The notes beneath the pieces were generated by a model. It saw only the letters and a list, made by a program, of their open reading frames with translations, had not been told where the DNA came from and made no database searches. DNA of 64,000 nucleotides from Stictocephala bisonia (lineage: Eukaryota > Arthropoda > Insecta > Hemiptera > Membracidae): contig JAQJVL010000046.1 of the NCBI GenBank assembly GCA_035578905.1, forward strand, positions 2,540,730 to 2,604,729, read 5' to 3'. A program made the position numbers and the translations under genes. The first letter of the stretch is position 1. Every line of letters begins with the position of its first letter. This document shows, one piece after another, positions 12,095-25,329 of this stretch.

Positions 12095-13585
12095 TCAGAC
12101 CAATCATATCTAACCGATAACATGAGAGAAAACAGCTCTCTGTAGCGTACGGCTTATCTAACAGATAACATGAGAGAACAACAGCTATCTGTAGTGTACG
12201 GATTATCTAACCGATAACATGAGAGGGCAGCAGCTCTCTATACCGTACGACATATCTAACAGATAACATGAGAGGACAACAGCTCTCTATAGCATCCTGT
12301 TTATCTAACCGATAACATGAGAGGAAAATGCTCTCTGTAGCGTACGGCTTATCTAATAGATAACATGAGAGAACAACAGCTCTCTGTAGCGTACGGCTTA
12401 TCTAACCGATAACATGAGAGAACAACAGCTCTTTGTAGCGTGCAGTTTATCTAACTGATAGCATGAGAAGGCAACAGCTCTCTGTAGCGTACGGCTTATC
12501 TAACTGATAACATGAGAAGGCAACAGCTCTCTGTAGCGTACGCTTATCTAACCGATAACATGAGAGAACAACAGCTGTTTGTAGCGTACGATTTATTTAG
12601 CCGATAACATGAGAGGACAACAGCTCTCTCTAGCGTACAGCTTATCTAACCGATTACATGAGAGGACTATACTCTCTCTATCGTACGGCTTATCTAACCG
12701 ATAACATGAGAGGATAACAGCTCTCTGTAGCGTACGGCTTATCTAACCGATAACATGAGAGGACAACAGCTCTCTACAGCATCCCGTTTATCTAACCGAT
12801 AACATGAGTGGAAAATGCTCTCAATAGCGTACGGCTTATCTAACCGATAACATGAGTGGAAAATGCTCTCTGTAGCGTACGGCTTATCTAACAAATAATA
12901 TGAGAGAACAACAGTTCTCTGTAGCGTACGGCTTATCTAACTGATAACATGAGAGGGCGACAGCTCTCTATAACGTCCGGTTTATCTAACCGATAACATG
13001 AGAGGAAAATACTCTCTGTAGCGTACGGCTTATCTAACAGATAACATGAGAGAACAACAGCTATCTGTAGCGTACGGATTATCTAACCGATAACATGAGA
13101 GGGCAGCAGGTCTCTATAGCGTGCGGCTTACCTAACAGATAACATGAGAGGACAACAGCTCTCTGTAGCGTACGGCTTATCTAACCGATAACATGAGAGA
13201 ACAACAGCTATTTGTAGCGTGCGGTTTATTTAACCGATAACATGAGAGGACAACAGCTCTCTGTAGCGTACGGCTTATCTAACTGATAACATGAGAGGCA
13301 ACAGCTCTCTGTAGCGTACGGCTTATCTAACTGATAACATGAGAGGCAACAGCTCTCTGTAGCGTACGCTTATCTAACCGATAACATGAGAGGACAACAG
13401 CTCTCTGTAGCATACGGCTTATCTAACCGATAACATGAGAGGAAAATGCTCTCTGCAGCGTACGGCTTAGCTAACCATTAACATGAAAGGCAAACAGGTC
13501 TCCGCAGCGTACGGCTTAGCTAACCGAAGATGTGAGAGGTAAATAGCTCTCTGCAGTGTACGGCTTATCTAGCCGATATCATGTG
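12095..13585. repeat. 49-bp dyad-rich satellite, about 31 copies
   Basis: Tandem units of about 49 bp (some 45-48) of the form CTTATCTAACCGATAACATG, then AGAGGACAACAGCTCTCTG, then TAGCGTACGG. Each unit has two dyads: TTATC...GATAA, and GAGAG...CTCTC around a short loop. Variants with AAAAT in place of ACAACA recur at intervals, suggesting a higher-order pattern. The array degrades at its right end (13450-13585). Confidence 0.95.
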
Positions 13586-13885
13586 AACTAAATTTACCAT
13601 CCGTTATTGCTTAATACTAAGTATTAATTAAATAAACTATACTAATTTCTAGTCAAATATACATTTCAAATTACGTTTAAAAAGAATTTACAATAAAAAT
13701 AGGCAAAGTTAACTATCTTCATCTATAAATTATGATTTGAAAAGTTTACATGTTTCGTTCGACAAATTAATGTTAATTTTTAACTCTCCTTTATATCAAG
13801 CGGTTGAAATAGATTATTAGCTGAGTTAAATATCTGGTCACTAAAAATAAATATGAATTTTTAACGATTATTTTTATAGAACTAC

Positions 13886-14640
<755 letters not shown>

Positions 14641-15748
14641 CAGTGTACTTTTTACATTTCAATTTACTTTAATATAAAATTAGTGAAATTTTGAAATTTT
14701 ATTGCGTAAGGTGATTACTGAACTCTGTATTGAGGAGTGCGTCAGAGTGCTCCTTGCTTAGAGAGAGCTGGGAGGGACTTCAGTAACTCCTTGCTTTAGT
14801 TATTCATTAGTGAACGCATTTTCTAAGATATTGAATGTTCGATGATCAGTTTTTATCAAATATTTATTTATTTGTCGAAAAGGGTTAAGAACTACACATC
14901 GATGAGGACGATTTCCTATAGATGTGAGCGCCTTCACCAGTGTTGAGACAATCAACGCAACACAGACATGTAGTTAAATTGCAAGTCTGCGCCGCGGTAC
15001 ATTTCAGCCTAACCGCGTTGATGATAATATAATCCACACTTTAGAATCTATACCATAATTGAATGAAAGTAAAAGAATACCTGTTTTTATAAAAACTAAA
15101 TAAATCCACTTAAATATAAATTGACTATATAGGTTATAGTCGAACAATTAAAAAAATAACTTTGAAAAACGTAAGCCTAAGGAATAAATTACAGGAAGTT
15201 CACAAACACTGCTGATTCATTTGAAACTTCAACTACGACTTTGAACCAGAGACGTAAACAAGGTGGCAAGGTTGGTCTTATTCTGTGGTTGTTATGGTTT
15301 TGATGTTTATTATGATTCTATTTTTATTTTATTTTTTGGTTGATTTTTATTGTCTTTCCGTTTCCTTTGTTGTAGTTGTTATCTCGTATTTATTTTGTAA
15401 GTTATTATGTATTGTAGTTGTAGTCAGATGCTAACAGTTTTAAAAATAGGCCAGTAAAGTAAATTCATAAATTTGTTTAAGTCACAAACGGTCAACAGCC
15501 TAAAGTTATTTGCCATTGAAAGTTTGTTGTTATTAAAATGTCATGCCCTCCTTATCAGAGGAGTGGGCTGATGATACAATAGACAGGTTACTTTGACGTT
15601 TAGTTGCTACAAATGCTATTTAACTATGCCTTTGTCATCGATTTTCATCCAAAATCAATAGATTTTTAAAATATCCTTGATAAAGTATTATTTTATATTT
15701 GTTATCTATGGATATAATTATACATACATATATATAAATTATAAATGT
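14641..15748. other. AT-rich non-coding interval
   Basis: No gene recognised. A GC-richer patch near 14895-15025 and a T-rich stretch near 15290-15420 are unexplained. Confidence 0.55.
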
Positions 15749-17342
15749 TACTCAGGCTGTCCCTGAACTCTCTGAGGTTTTTTTTAGGTATTAATTTTGG
15801 GTAATATCATATTTTAAAATTCAAACTCACTTCCTGTATCCGTACAGCTACCATTTAGTATTTTTTACAACTATTTTTATTTTTAAAACCATTTAACCTA
15901 TGGAGTTAAAATGTGGTATACACATTAATAAAACTAATTTCTTACTATAAAAAAAATCACCTTTTTTTAATTATTTTCAAAATGACGGCACTTTAAAACT
16001 GTTGATCCTTAATAACTTTTGTAAGGTTAGGAATAAAAAAATACTGGAATAAATTTGTTTTGCAAATTTTATTTTCAATCCAAAAATGTAACGTTGTTTT
16101 TTTTCGGTAAATACAAACAACCGAGATTTACTATTTTTGTATTTAATCATTTCCGCTGAATGTGTACAGCAATGGTGTCGTGCCGCGCGAGTCAACCACA
16201 ACAATACATCAGCGATCTATTGTAATTAATTTTATCCAAAACACTACAATGAATTTATTTGTGACATTATTGTAATAAAAATGCCCCTAGGAGGAAACGG
16301 GGGAAAAGTTGCAGGTTATTTTCCTTGTTATTAAATGAACAATTAATTTTAATATTAAGTAGTGCCCTAAAACTAGAATTTTTATAAAATTTATTTTTGA
16401 TGCTAAGCAGGGTGTATACATAAAACAAGTAAAATTAAAAAAGTATTAGATTATAAACTAAATATATTTTCACATTACAAATGATGGACAAAATGTCGTC
16501 CTCTCATTTTATTGCGAAGGAAACGATTTGAAAGTGACTTGTGGACAGCAGCAAATTAATTTTTTTATCGAATATTTCTACCTCCTTCAAAAATTCTACC
16601 AAACTAGAATTTACAAAAATTCTACCAAACTAGAATTTACAAAAATTTACCAAACTAGAATTTAAAAAATTCTACCAAACTAGAATTTAAAAAAAATCTA
16701 GTTTTTAGGGCACTACCCTATTTAATTAATTTTTAATTAAATAACAACGAAAATCACCTGCAACTTTTTCCCCATTGCCTGGTAGGGACATTTTTATTAC
16801 AATAATGTCATAAATCACTTTATTGTAGTGTTTTAGATGAAAGTAATCAGAATAGATCGCTGATGTATTGTTGTGGTTGACTCGCGCGGCACGACACCAT
16901 GGCTGTACATATTGACGCATAAATGATTAAATACAAAAATAATCAAATTTTGATTGTTTGTCATCCGATTTGATACAACATTAAATTTTTGGATTTCAAA
17001 TTAAATTTGCAAAAAGATGTATTCTAGTATTTTTTTTGTATTCCTAACTTTTCAAAAGTTATTAAGTATGAAACGTTTTTAAGTGCCGGCATTTTAAAAA
17101 TAATTTAAAAAGGTATTTGATTTTTTTATTTTATTAATAAAATAGCTTTAATAATGTTTATACTGAATTCGAACTCTATAGGTCAAATAGCTTTAAAAAT
17201 AAAAAATATTTTTTTAAGTATAAAATTGTGGCTGTACGGGTACCGGAGGTGATTTGGAATTTTTAAATATGATATTATGTCTTATTTTTGACCCTCAATC
17301 AATACCTGAAAATATCCTCAGAGATTTCAGAGACACCCTGTA
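15749..17342. mobile_element. 1.6-kb inverted-repeat (foldback) element
   Basis: Two long imperfect arms: about 15749-16380 is the reverse complement of about 16690-17342. Shared landmarks include GGTGTCGTGCCGCGCGAGTC (left) against GACTCGCGCGGCACGACACC (right) and CCGTACAGCTACC against GGTGGCTGTACGGG-like sequence. The right terminus reads inward TACAGGGTGTCTCTGAAATC, similar to the element at 17896. TA is present at both ends. Short ORFs in the arms mirror each other and are not genes. Confidence 0.8.
16585..16700. repeat. About 27-bp repeat at the element centre
   Basis: Four units of AATTCTACCAAACTAGAATT plus a variable A-run, each containing the dyad AATTCTA...TAGAATT. The repeat lies at the inner end of the right arm of the surrounding element. 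Confidence 0.8.
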
Positions 17343-17895
17343 TATAATTCATTCAAATGAAAGTATACCTTGAAGTACCTGCAGGGTATACGGAGGGTCA
17401 CGCGACGTGCGTTGTGCATATCCAGATTACAACTTTATCTGCTGCTTATTTTATGAAGTATTTGTATATGTATGTATATCAATTTATTCACAAAGACATG
17501 TTCTACAACTTTTAGAGGAAACATATTTCGATATTTTTACCTACTAAAAAGGGACATCGTAAAAAAACTTTTAGTAAACTACCCTCTAAAAGTTTGTTAT
17601 TGTTTACACTTATTCCGTAAATTTCGTAAGAATTATCTGATTAATGGCAATGTATAGACAATGTTTTGTGAATTACATTGATATAAAGTTTGGAGATTTA
17701 TGATAAGTAACAGCCCAGGTATAAACACTTTCCTAAAAGCTTGCATTTTCTGACTTTAGGGGTGACTGAGGGAGAAAGCACCAGGGGAATTTTAGGGACT
17801 TTTGGGAAAATGTACATCTAATAGTGTGCTATCAACTGGCAAAATTCAGCTTTCTCCCAAATTCTTTCGACACAAATCCTTTTTTGACTGGGATA
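17343..17895. other. Non-coding spacer between inverted-repeat elements
   Basis: Separates the elements at 15749 and 17896. A short plus-strand frame at 17472-17657 has no recognisable domain. Nothing else is seen. Confidence 0.55.
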
Positions 17896-18852
17896 TACAG
17901 GGTGATTTTTCAAAGTGTGTCACCATTGGGATCTTTTGAACCTACAGAGATACAACAAACTTTAAATGGAGAACTTCACCTAAAATTTCCTCATTAATAA
18001 AAAATATGAAAAAAGTTTAGCGCTTCTCAAAAAAAACCACAATTTCTAAATTGGCGCACAACTTATTTTTTCTTATAGAATTCTATGTAGTTAATGACTT
18101 TTTTTGATAGAAAATGTAATTTTAAGACTTTTTATTCTTTGCATTTTTTCTAAAGAAAAAATGCAAAGAATAAAAAAGAATCATTAGTCGTTTCTAATTA
18201 ATTTATGGACACTCAAATAGGGAAAAACGGCAACTTTTGACATTGCAACATTGAAATAGCAACCATGTTTTATTCTGTAATATTAGGATCCAGGCTTAAA
18301 TTCATACATATTAGTTATCATAAAGGTTGAATATCTTAGAGAAAATAAATATTCTTAGCCGTAGACTATTTTTTTATAACTCGGTTTCTACTATTAACTT
18401 TAAAAAGATTTGTTATTTCCTTTTTCAACGTAGTTTTACAGCTAAATATATTTTTTTCGAAAAACAGCACTTAGTACAACATAAGTAAAGTATTATGATA
18501 GTTTTGTAATCGTAACACAGTATATTTTTGAATATTTAATGCTCTGGCTTCGTCAAAAGTTACCGGTTTTAACTATTTGAGTGTCCGTAGGTTAGAAACG
18601 GCTAATAATAAATAAAAGCTGCAAAGAATAAAAAAAGTCTTAAAATTAAATTTTCTATCAGAAACAATGCATTTAATGCATAACTCTCCATGTTGTCCGC
18701 CATTTTGGAAAATGGATGCCTTTTTGAGAAACACTAAAGGCATATTTTTATTAATGAGGAAAAAGTAGGTGAAGTTCCCCATTTAAAGTCTGTTATATCT
18801 CTGCGGGTTTACAATATTCCAATTGTAGCACACCATAAAAAATCAACCTGTA
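17896..18852. mobile_element. 957-bp TIR element with TA flanks
   Basis: Left end TACAGGGTGATTTTTCAAAG; the right end, reverse-complemented, is TACAGGTTGATTTTTTATGG. Arms of about 350 bp stay alignable, through GAACTTCACCTA and TTTTAAGACTTTTT to GACACTCAAATAG on both sides. TA directly flanks both ends (17894-17895 and 18853-18854), as for Tc1/mariner insertion. There is no transposase frame. The left arm carries an extra palindrome at 18129-18176 that the right arm lacks. Confidence 0.85.
18129..18176. repeat. Perfect short palindrome in the left arm
   Basis: Arms of 22 bp (18129-18150 and 18155-18176) around TAAA. The matching place in the other arm (about 18605-18650, reversed) runs straight through without the duplication. 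This is therefore a secondary inverted duplication of adjacent sequence. Confidence 0.9.
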
Positions 18853-18854
18853 TA

Positions 18855-19385
18855 GGCCATCACTGTAGCAGGTTGTCTTGACCAACTGTTATTAGTAATA
18901 AAGACGTTTATACAAAATTATGATGGGTATAGAAAAGAAAGCCTACCCTTTCATATATCGGTTATAAACAAATGTATCAATTAATAACTATGAGTGGGTG
19001 ATAAATTATCTTTCGAGCTAATTCTAAGAATTTAAGCGAGGCTTGCTAATGGCTTTGGAAATGCAGGTTGACTGACGACGATTGGGTTCGATACAATGAC
19101 ATTGTTCTGACAATGCAGGATTACGTCTGTCCCGACCTGCCTGTGACCTGTGCATTCGCACCTGGCAAAAATAATAATACGTGTTCTAAAACTGGAATAT
19201 TAGATAGTTTTAAACTGAATTTAAATTTAAAACTTAGTGGTGAGCTGTAATACTTGCGTGCCGATACACTGCTTGATTAACTTTAGTATGTTACATTTTA
19301 TTAACAATTATAATAATTACGCTAAAAACAATTCATAGATTAATTAATTGAGATAAGCTATAGTTAATTATAAAATACGTCCATA
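18855..19385. other. Non-coding interval with an exon-like patch
   Basis: Mostly AT-rich. A GC-richer stretch at about 19067-19165 follows ATGCAG and stays open in one frame (TDDDWVRYNDIVLTMQDYV). There is no polypyrimidine tract and no clear donor, so I do not call an exon. Confidence 0.45.
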
Positions 19386-19389
19386 TTAA

Positions 19390-19931
19390 GGTGGTGCAAT
19401 CGGTTTTAGGTGAGTTAATTATTTGCCAATTTTATAATCAACATTAGTTAATGTACCTTGCCTTGAGACAGGAAAAATATAAAACTTATTATTTAACCAC
19501 TTCACTATAACTTGTTGCCTTATGAAGTGGTGAATTTAGTTGATTTTAAATCACTGTTTAGAGAAAACCATTTAAAGTGCAAATTTAATATTTTATAACC
19601 ACGTTTTTTACACATACCTTAGGGTATTAAGATGTTTTTAATTTAAAAAAATAGTGATAAAATATTTATTATTAAATTAAAAAAAAAAACTAAAACCATC
19701 CTTACGTTATGTGTAAAAACGTAATTATAATAAATTAAATTTGTACTTTAAATGGTTTAATCTTAATGGTGATTTAAAATCTGGTAAATTCACCACTTCA
19801 TAAGGCAACAAGTTCTAGTGAAGTGGTTAGATAATTTGTTTTATATTTTTCCTGTCTCAAGGCAAGGTACATTAACTAATGTTAATTATAAAATTGGGAA
19901 ATAATTAACTAAGTGAAACCATTGCACCACC
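19390..19931. mobile_element. 542-bp MITE with TTAA flanks
   Basis: Flanked on both sides by TTAA (19386-19389 and 19932-19935). Termini are GGTGGTGCAATCGGTTTTAG and, reverse-complemented on the right, GGTGGTGCAATGGTTTCACT. The arms match for about 250 bp (ATTAGTTAATGTACCTTGCC, TTGTTGCCTTATGAAGTGG), leaving only a short A/T-rich centre. TTAA duplication points to piggyBac-type integration, but the termini are not the usual CCC type, so the superfamily is open. Confidence 0.85.
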
Positions 19932-19935
19932 TTAA

Positions 19936-20282
19936 AACAAAACATTCAATAGTTGTTCAACACTATTAAATCCAAATCACTTTTTTCTTTTTTTCAAAGA
20001 TACCCTTTGATTTATAAATAGTTTTATATTTATTTGTACAAACATTTAGTATCAAACAAATAAAAAATTACTTTTTAAAATAGAGTTACTGACTTATAAA
20101 CTTTTGTAATAGTCCAAATTAAATTGATCAACAATCGACAAAAAAATTAATCATTATAAATATTACCAATTTTATTGAAAAACAATTTAAACTTTTCAAT
20201 ATAATTGAAGTAATAAATAGACCGTTAAGTAATTAATTCAAAACGTTCTATGGTGTCTATAATTAAAAACGCACATTCCTTT
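19936..20282. other. AT-rich non-coding interval
   Basis: No gene or repeat recognised between the TTAA-flanked element and the LINE tail. Confidence 0.55.
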
Positions 20283-20345
20283 GCAGCCCTAACTTCGCCT
20301 CTTGAATATAAATAAAGACGTTTTAATTTCATTTTCATTTCATTT
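20283..20345 (+). mobile_element. 5'-truncated LINE tail
   Basis: CCCTAACTTCGCCTC, AATAAAGACG and TTTCATTTTCATTTCATTTT match the reverse complement of the 3' end of the LINE at 41922-46106, which has CCTAACTTCGCCTC, AATAAAG and TTTCATTTCATTTC. Only about 60 bp of the 3' UTR and its pentamer tail was inserted. Confidence 0.75.
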
Positions 20346-21024
20346 TCTGTTCAGAGGAAACAATTCACACAAATTGATTCTATGTAACTGTTAAATGCTT
20401 AAATGAAGTATGATATGGACTTCCCCGGTAATCGATTCCATAAACTAGGCTTCAAAAACAAGAGCAACCTAAAATCTTTTTAGTAGTTGACAATTTACAA
20501 CATTTCCCAAATAATAAAATCCTTTTACGAAGCAAGTAAGCTATTTATTTGAGGCTTCCATGTATTTTTAAATTTATTTATAAACTTAATTCTGAATTTA
20601 TCCAGACTTAGAACTTAAAACATACAAATTGCAACTATTAAATTTCAAATCCAAATTTTTAAAAACCCACTTCAAATAAAAAATGTATGTATTCTTGACG
20701 CATATTCAACCATTTTGTTGTGTTAACACCTCCTAAAAGACCTGACCAACGAACACATAAGACCAATAGAATGGAAAGCTCATAATGCAAGAACTGAAGC
20801 CTTGGCCGCCATCTAGGTATATCTTAGAATGAGAAAAACACGCCTGGAAGAGTAAAACATTTTAATGCGCGCGTTTGAAATAATCTGTGATTTAAAATAC
20901 TTATAAATGAAATAAAATTACTCAATGATGCATGTCTTTAAACAATATAGTTTGTGATCATGATATTGTAGTTTACAATATTTAATTTAATTTTATTATT
21001 TGTAAAATAATAAAGTGTATTTAA
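20346..21024. other. AT-rich non-coding interval
   Basis: No gene or repeat recognised. Confidence 0.55.
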
Positions 21025-22425
21025 TACCGTTGCATGTGTATGGGTGGAAGGGAGGGTATACCATTGTACTTGTATGGGTGGGAGGGAGGATATACCGTTG
21101 CACGTGTGTGTGTGTGGGAGGGAGGGCAATACCATTGCACGTGTATGGGTGGAAGGGAGGGTATACCATTGTACTTGTATGGGTGGGAGGGAGGATATAC
21201 CATTAAACTTGTATGGGTGGGAGGGAGGGCAATACCATTGCACGTGTATGGGTGGAAGGGTGGGTCAATACCATTGTACGTATGTGAGTGAGAGGGAGGG
21301 TATACCATTGTACTTGTATAGACGGGAGGGAGGGCAATACCATTGCACGTGTGTGTGTGGGAGGGAGGGCAATACCATTGTACTTGTATGGGTGGAAGGG
21401 TGGGTCAATAATATTGTTCGTGTGTGTGTGGGAGGGAGGGCAATACCATTGAACTTGTATGGGTGGAAGGGTGGGTCAATACTATTATACTTATGTGTGT
21501 GGGAGGGAGGATATACCATTGTACTTGTTTGGGGGGGAGGGTGGGTATACCATTGTACTTGTATGGGTGGGAGGGAGGATATACCATTAAACTTGTATGG
21601 GTGGGAGGGAGGGCAATACCATTGCACGTGTATGGGTGGAAGGGTGGGTCAATACCATTGTACGTATGTGAGTGAGAGGGAGGGTATACCATTGTACTTG
21701 TATAGACGGGAGGGAGGGCAATACCGTTGCACGTGTGTGTGTGGGAGGGAGGGCAATACCATTGTACTTGTATGGGTGGAAGGGTGGGTCAATAATATTG
21801 TTCGTGTGTGTGTGGGAGGGAGGGCAATACCATTGAACTTGTATGGGTGGAAGGGTGGGTCAATACTATTATACTTATGTATGTGGGAGGGAGGATATAC
21901 CATTGTAATTGTTTGGGGGGGAGGGTGGGTATACCATTGTACTTGTATGGATGGGAGGGAGGGCAATACCATTGTACTTGTGTGTGTGGGAGGGTGGGTA
22001 TACCATTGTACTTGTATGGGTGGGAGGGTGGGTATACCATTGTACTTGTATGGGTGGAAGTGTGGGTCAATACCATTGTACTTGTATGGGTTGGAGGGAG
22101 GATATACCATTGTACTTGTATAGGTGGGAGGGTGGGTCATTACCATTGTACGCGGGTGTGTGGGAGGGTGCCCACCATGCATATTTAGGAAGCAGGGTAG
22201 AAAATGTCATTATGCGTCGATCGTGTTAGGGTCAGTTGATACCACTAAGAGTGTATGGGTGGGAGGGTGGGTCATTACCATTGTACGTGTGTGTGTGTGT
22301 GGGAGGGTGCCCACCATTGCCCACCATGCGTATTCAGGAGGCAGGGTAGATAATGTCATTTTGCGTCGATCGTGTTAGGGTCAGTTGGTACCACTAAGAG
22401 TGTAAGGGTGGGAGAGTGGTGTTTT
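21025..22425 (+). repeat. G-rich 34-36-bp minisatellite, locus B
   Basis: Units like ACCATTGTACTTGTATGGG followed by TGGGAGGGAGGGCAAT or TGGAAGGGTGGGTCAAT. A higher-order copy of 384 bp is visible: the block around 21021-21308 recurs at 21405-21692. At the right end (22140-22425) the units change to a composite of about 170 bp holding GCGTCGATCGTGTTAGGGTC, present twice. Long frames on both strands, up to 359 codons, reflect the unit length only. Confidence 0.95.
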
Positions 22426-22639
22426 TAATTTTTCTTGACTTTGAATTATTGTATGTCACTCAAAATACCTGGTTACGTAGGTTTTATTACTTTAATAGAG
22501 TTTTGTTATTTTTACAATTTTTTCAGGTTTAACACTAAATCTTTGTTGTCAGTTTTCGTTCTTATAACTGTGACTGTTTTGTTCTTTATGACACAATCAT
22601 ATTTTAGTTGCTGTTTCTATGAATTTATTTAATCTAGTT

Positions 22640-23460
22640 GTTGGATGGTGTTCTGTTGGTGCATAAATTATGTGCACCTGAGTTTTAAGGCTGTTTTATA
22701 AGAAACTAAGAGGCTTATGAAAACTCCAATCATAATATTGATTTCCTTTTTTAACTTTGTGTTATGACATATGAATTTTATTATAAGTGCTAATAATGTT
22801 TATCTTAGTTGGAGCAAAATATTACCTGGAATTTTAACTAGTTTTCACTGTACGTCGAACTTACACCGTTATCACTCAAAACCCCGATCATGTAGTGCAT
22901 TTATATTTTAATACGTGGTTGATAGGAATGTTTTCTGTAAGTTTTATAAATTTTTAAATTTTATATTTTCAAGAAAATAAACTCTTATCAATTACTTGAA
23001 ACTTTGTTTTCTTGGCTTCTAGAGTTCATTAATCAATTATTTGTTCTTGTTGTAATACTTATTACATATACAGCAACGATGTATCATTTTCATTTGTGTA
23101 AGTAAATGCAATGATTTTATATTGATTTAAATCAATTTTAATTTATCAACTTAAAAGTTATTTTATATTGATTTAAATCTATATAAAATTACTAAATTTA
23201 CTTACACAAATGAAAATGATGTATTGTAACTATATATGTAATAAGTATTACAACAAGACCAAATAATTAATTTTACAACCCCTAAAAGCCAAGAAAACTA
23301 TGTTTAATATAATTTATAAGAACTTTTTTTCTTGAAATATAAAATTCTAACATTTATAAAACTCACAGGAAACATTCCTATCAACCACGTATTAAAATAT
23401 AAATGCACTACGTGATCGGGCTTTTTAGTAATAACGGTGTAAATACTGAGTTCCGCGAAG
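22640..23460. mobile_element. Foldback element, copy 1
   Basis: Long inverted arms meet near 23150. The left arm reads GTAATACTTATTACATATAC...TTTCATTTGTGTAAGTAAAT; the right arm has the reverse complement ATTTACTTACACAAATGAAA...GTAATAAGTATTACAAC. Outer parts pair TATATTTTAATACGTGGTTG with CAACCACGTATTAAAATATA. The left arm extends further out, to GGTGCATAAATTATGTGCAC, matching the right end of copy 2 and the solo arm at 60655. Confidence 0.85.
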
Positions 23461-25329
23461 TTCCAGAATGTGCATTGTTCAGTCGACATGGCGCTTGTTA
23501 AGTTCCCACCTACACTAATAAGCCTGCATTAGTCTTGTCTCCACTACTGCGACGTCAGTGTTGTTTACTATCAAATCATGTAATTGTTTCATCAGCTAAA
23601 TTCCTTATTACGTTCCAGTGTGGCCTGATGGTAATTGTTTCCTCCTACATCCTGAGTCAGGACGGAACCGCGGACCCAGGTCACGTATATCAGCAGTTTC
23701 CCAGAACCTGACCTCACGCTAATGGCAATCCTTCCGCAGAATCCCAGGACACCGTCTCGACCCACACGTTCATGAAACACCATAATCTATTCAACGTGTT
23801 TTATATAATTACGTGATGCATCTTTGATCATTAATGTCAATTATCTCTCAACAAATCAGTAGCTTTTGAAAAAATAAAAATGTGCTAAGTAACGTAATAA
23901 AGGTAAATTTATACAACGGTAAAACAAAAATATAATGTTAAGGACTAATGCGGTTTTACCAATGATTTATTTGATCAAATTTGAACTTTGTTAATGACTT
24001 ACAAAACAATTAAATATATAATAAAACATAATCCGGCCTAGAATGACCAATAATTTTCAGACCAATAGTATTTTTTTAGTTTTCCATGAGAATAATAATT
24101 ATTGTCTAAAACATTTCTGTTTATGACTCATGCTCCCAAACAGGCCTAAGGCCATCTGGGCGTTACCTGTTTAGTAGGAAATATTGGTTTAGTAGGAAAT
24201 ATTTTATACTGTAGCACCGATTCGATTTTCATTTATAAATTTAATTTGGCCTACATTGCTTAATTTATTAAGGAAATCACAAATTATAAATACGCCAGTC
24301 TTTATTCTTATTTATATAAATATGAAAATATGTGATAGTAAATAATGTCCTGTTTTTATACTATTCACATGCTTAAAACATCTATACCACAGTAAAATTC
24401 AAGCGGTTAAAATAATCTATATTATATTCTGTAATATGTTTTTAAATGTAAATTAGTTGGTCCAAATCAACAGCCACTATAACTTTCCAGCCAGTCCATG
24501 TCACATTCAAATGTATAAACAATAAACTAAAAACTATAAATAAATTATAACAATATTACAAATTAAAAAGCAAGCTACTAAATAATAAATAATGAGAATA
24601 TTCCAACTGAACCCAAATTAATCATTCACAACAAAATCATGCTCAACAAGTGTAACAATAATATAAAAAAAAAATAACAACCATAAACAAATAAACCTCA
24701 ATCCATGATTATAATAATTAACAACTAAAACTATATAAAAATAATTAACAGACCATAGTAAAAAAGAAGAAATAATTTTTTAAATTCAGTGTAAATAGCT
24801 TCAACAAACAATTTAGTAAATTCAACAATAGTAAATTATGCAATATAATTCAAATAATTTATAACAGGAAAAAAGATCAGTAGTACAATACAAACATTTC
24901 CTTAAACTGAAATAGTATACAGAAACTTAACCCTACATGGACCTAATCTAATACAAAGATATTTTATAACATATATTTATTTATTATTATTAAATAAAAA
25001 TGTACTATTTATTGAAAAATTTATAATCACTTTAGGATTCAAATCGGGATCGTGTTTGGCGTAATATTTTTCAAAATAGAAAAAGGAAAGAAAAAACGAT
25101 AAAAAAAAGAAGTTGAAGGCAAGTTTATGGATAGGTTTATCAAATTAGTGCAGTGACCGTCAAACAGCCAAACAGGTAAGCCAAGGCCGCGTGGGTGACT
25201 AGTTGAGTCGTCTATAACGACAGGTTAATGCCAGATAATGTCCACTCTAAATACTTCAGGTGATTTTAGCGAGAACTCTCTGGCGAAATTGTTGGCAACT
25301 CCCCAATCGCACCATCCTCCTTCTATTGT
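23461..25329. other. AT-rich non-coding interval
   Basis: No gene recognised. A GC-richer minus-strand frame at 23592-23783 (63 codons, no known domain) is the only patch of note. TTTAGTAGGAAATATT is duplicated in tandem near 24167-24202. A CAGGTAAG string at about 25172 resembles a splice donor but has no partner I can see. Confidence 0.5.

Noticed and set aside
12095..13585. CRISPR-like pattern of direct repeats
   Set aside because: There are no unique spacers; variation is spread along the whole unit, and the genome is eukaryotic.
21044..22123. 359-codon plus-strand frame in the G-rich array
   Set aside because: It is minisatellite translation, with overlapping open frames on both strands and no start context or non-repeat domain.
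22355..22385. Telomere-like TTAGGG words
   Set aside because: Single occurrences inside a composite minisatellite unit, never in tandem.
23592..23783. 63-codon minus-strand frame in a GC-richer patch
   Set aside because: No recognisable domain, repeat relative or splice context; noted but not called a gene.
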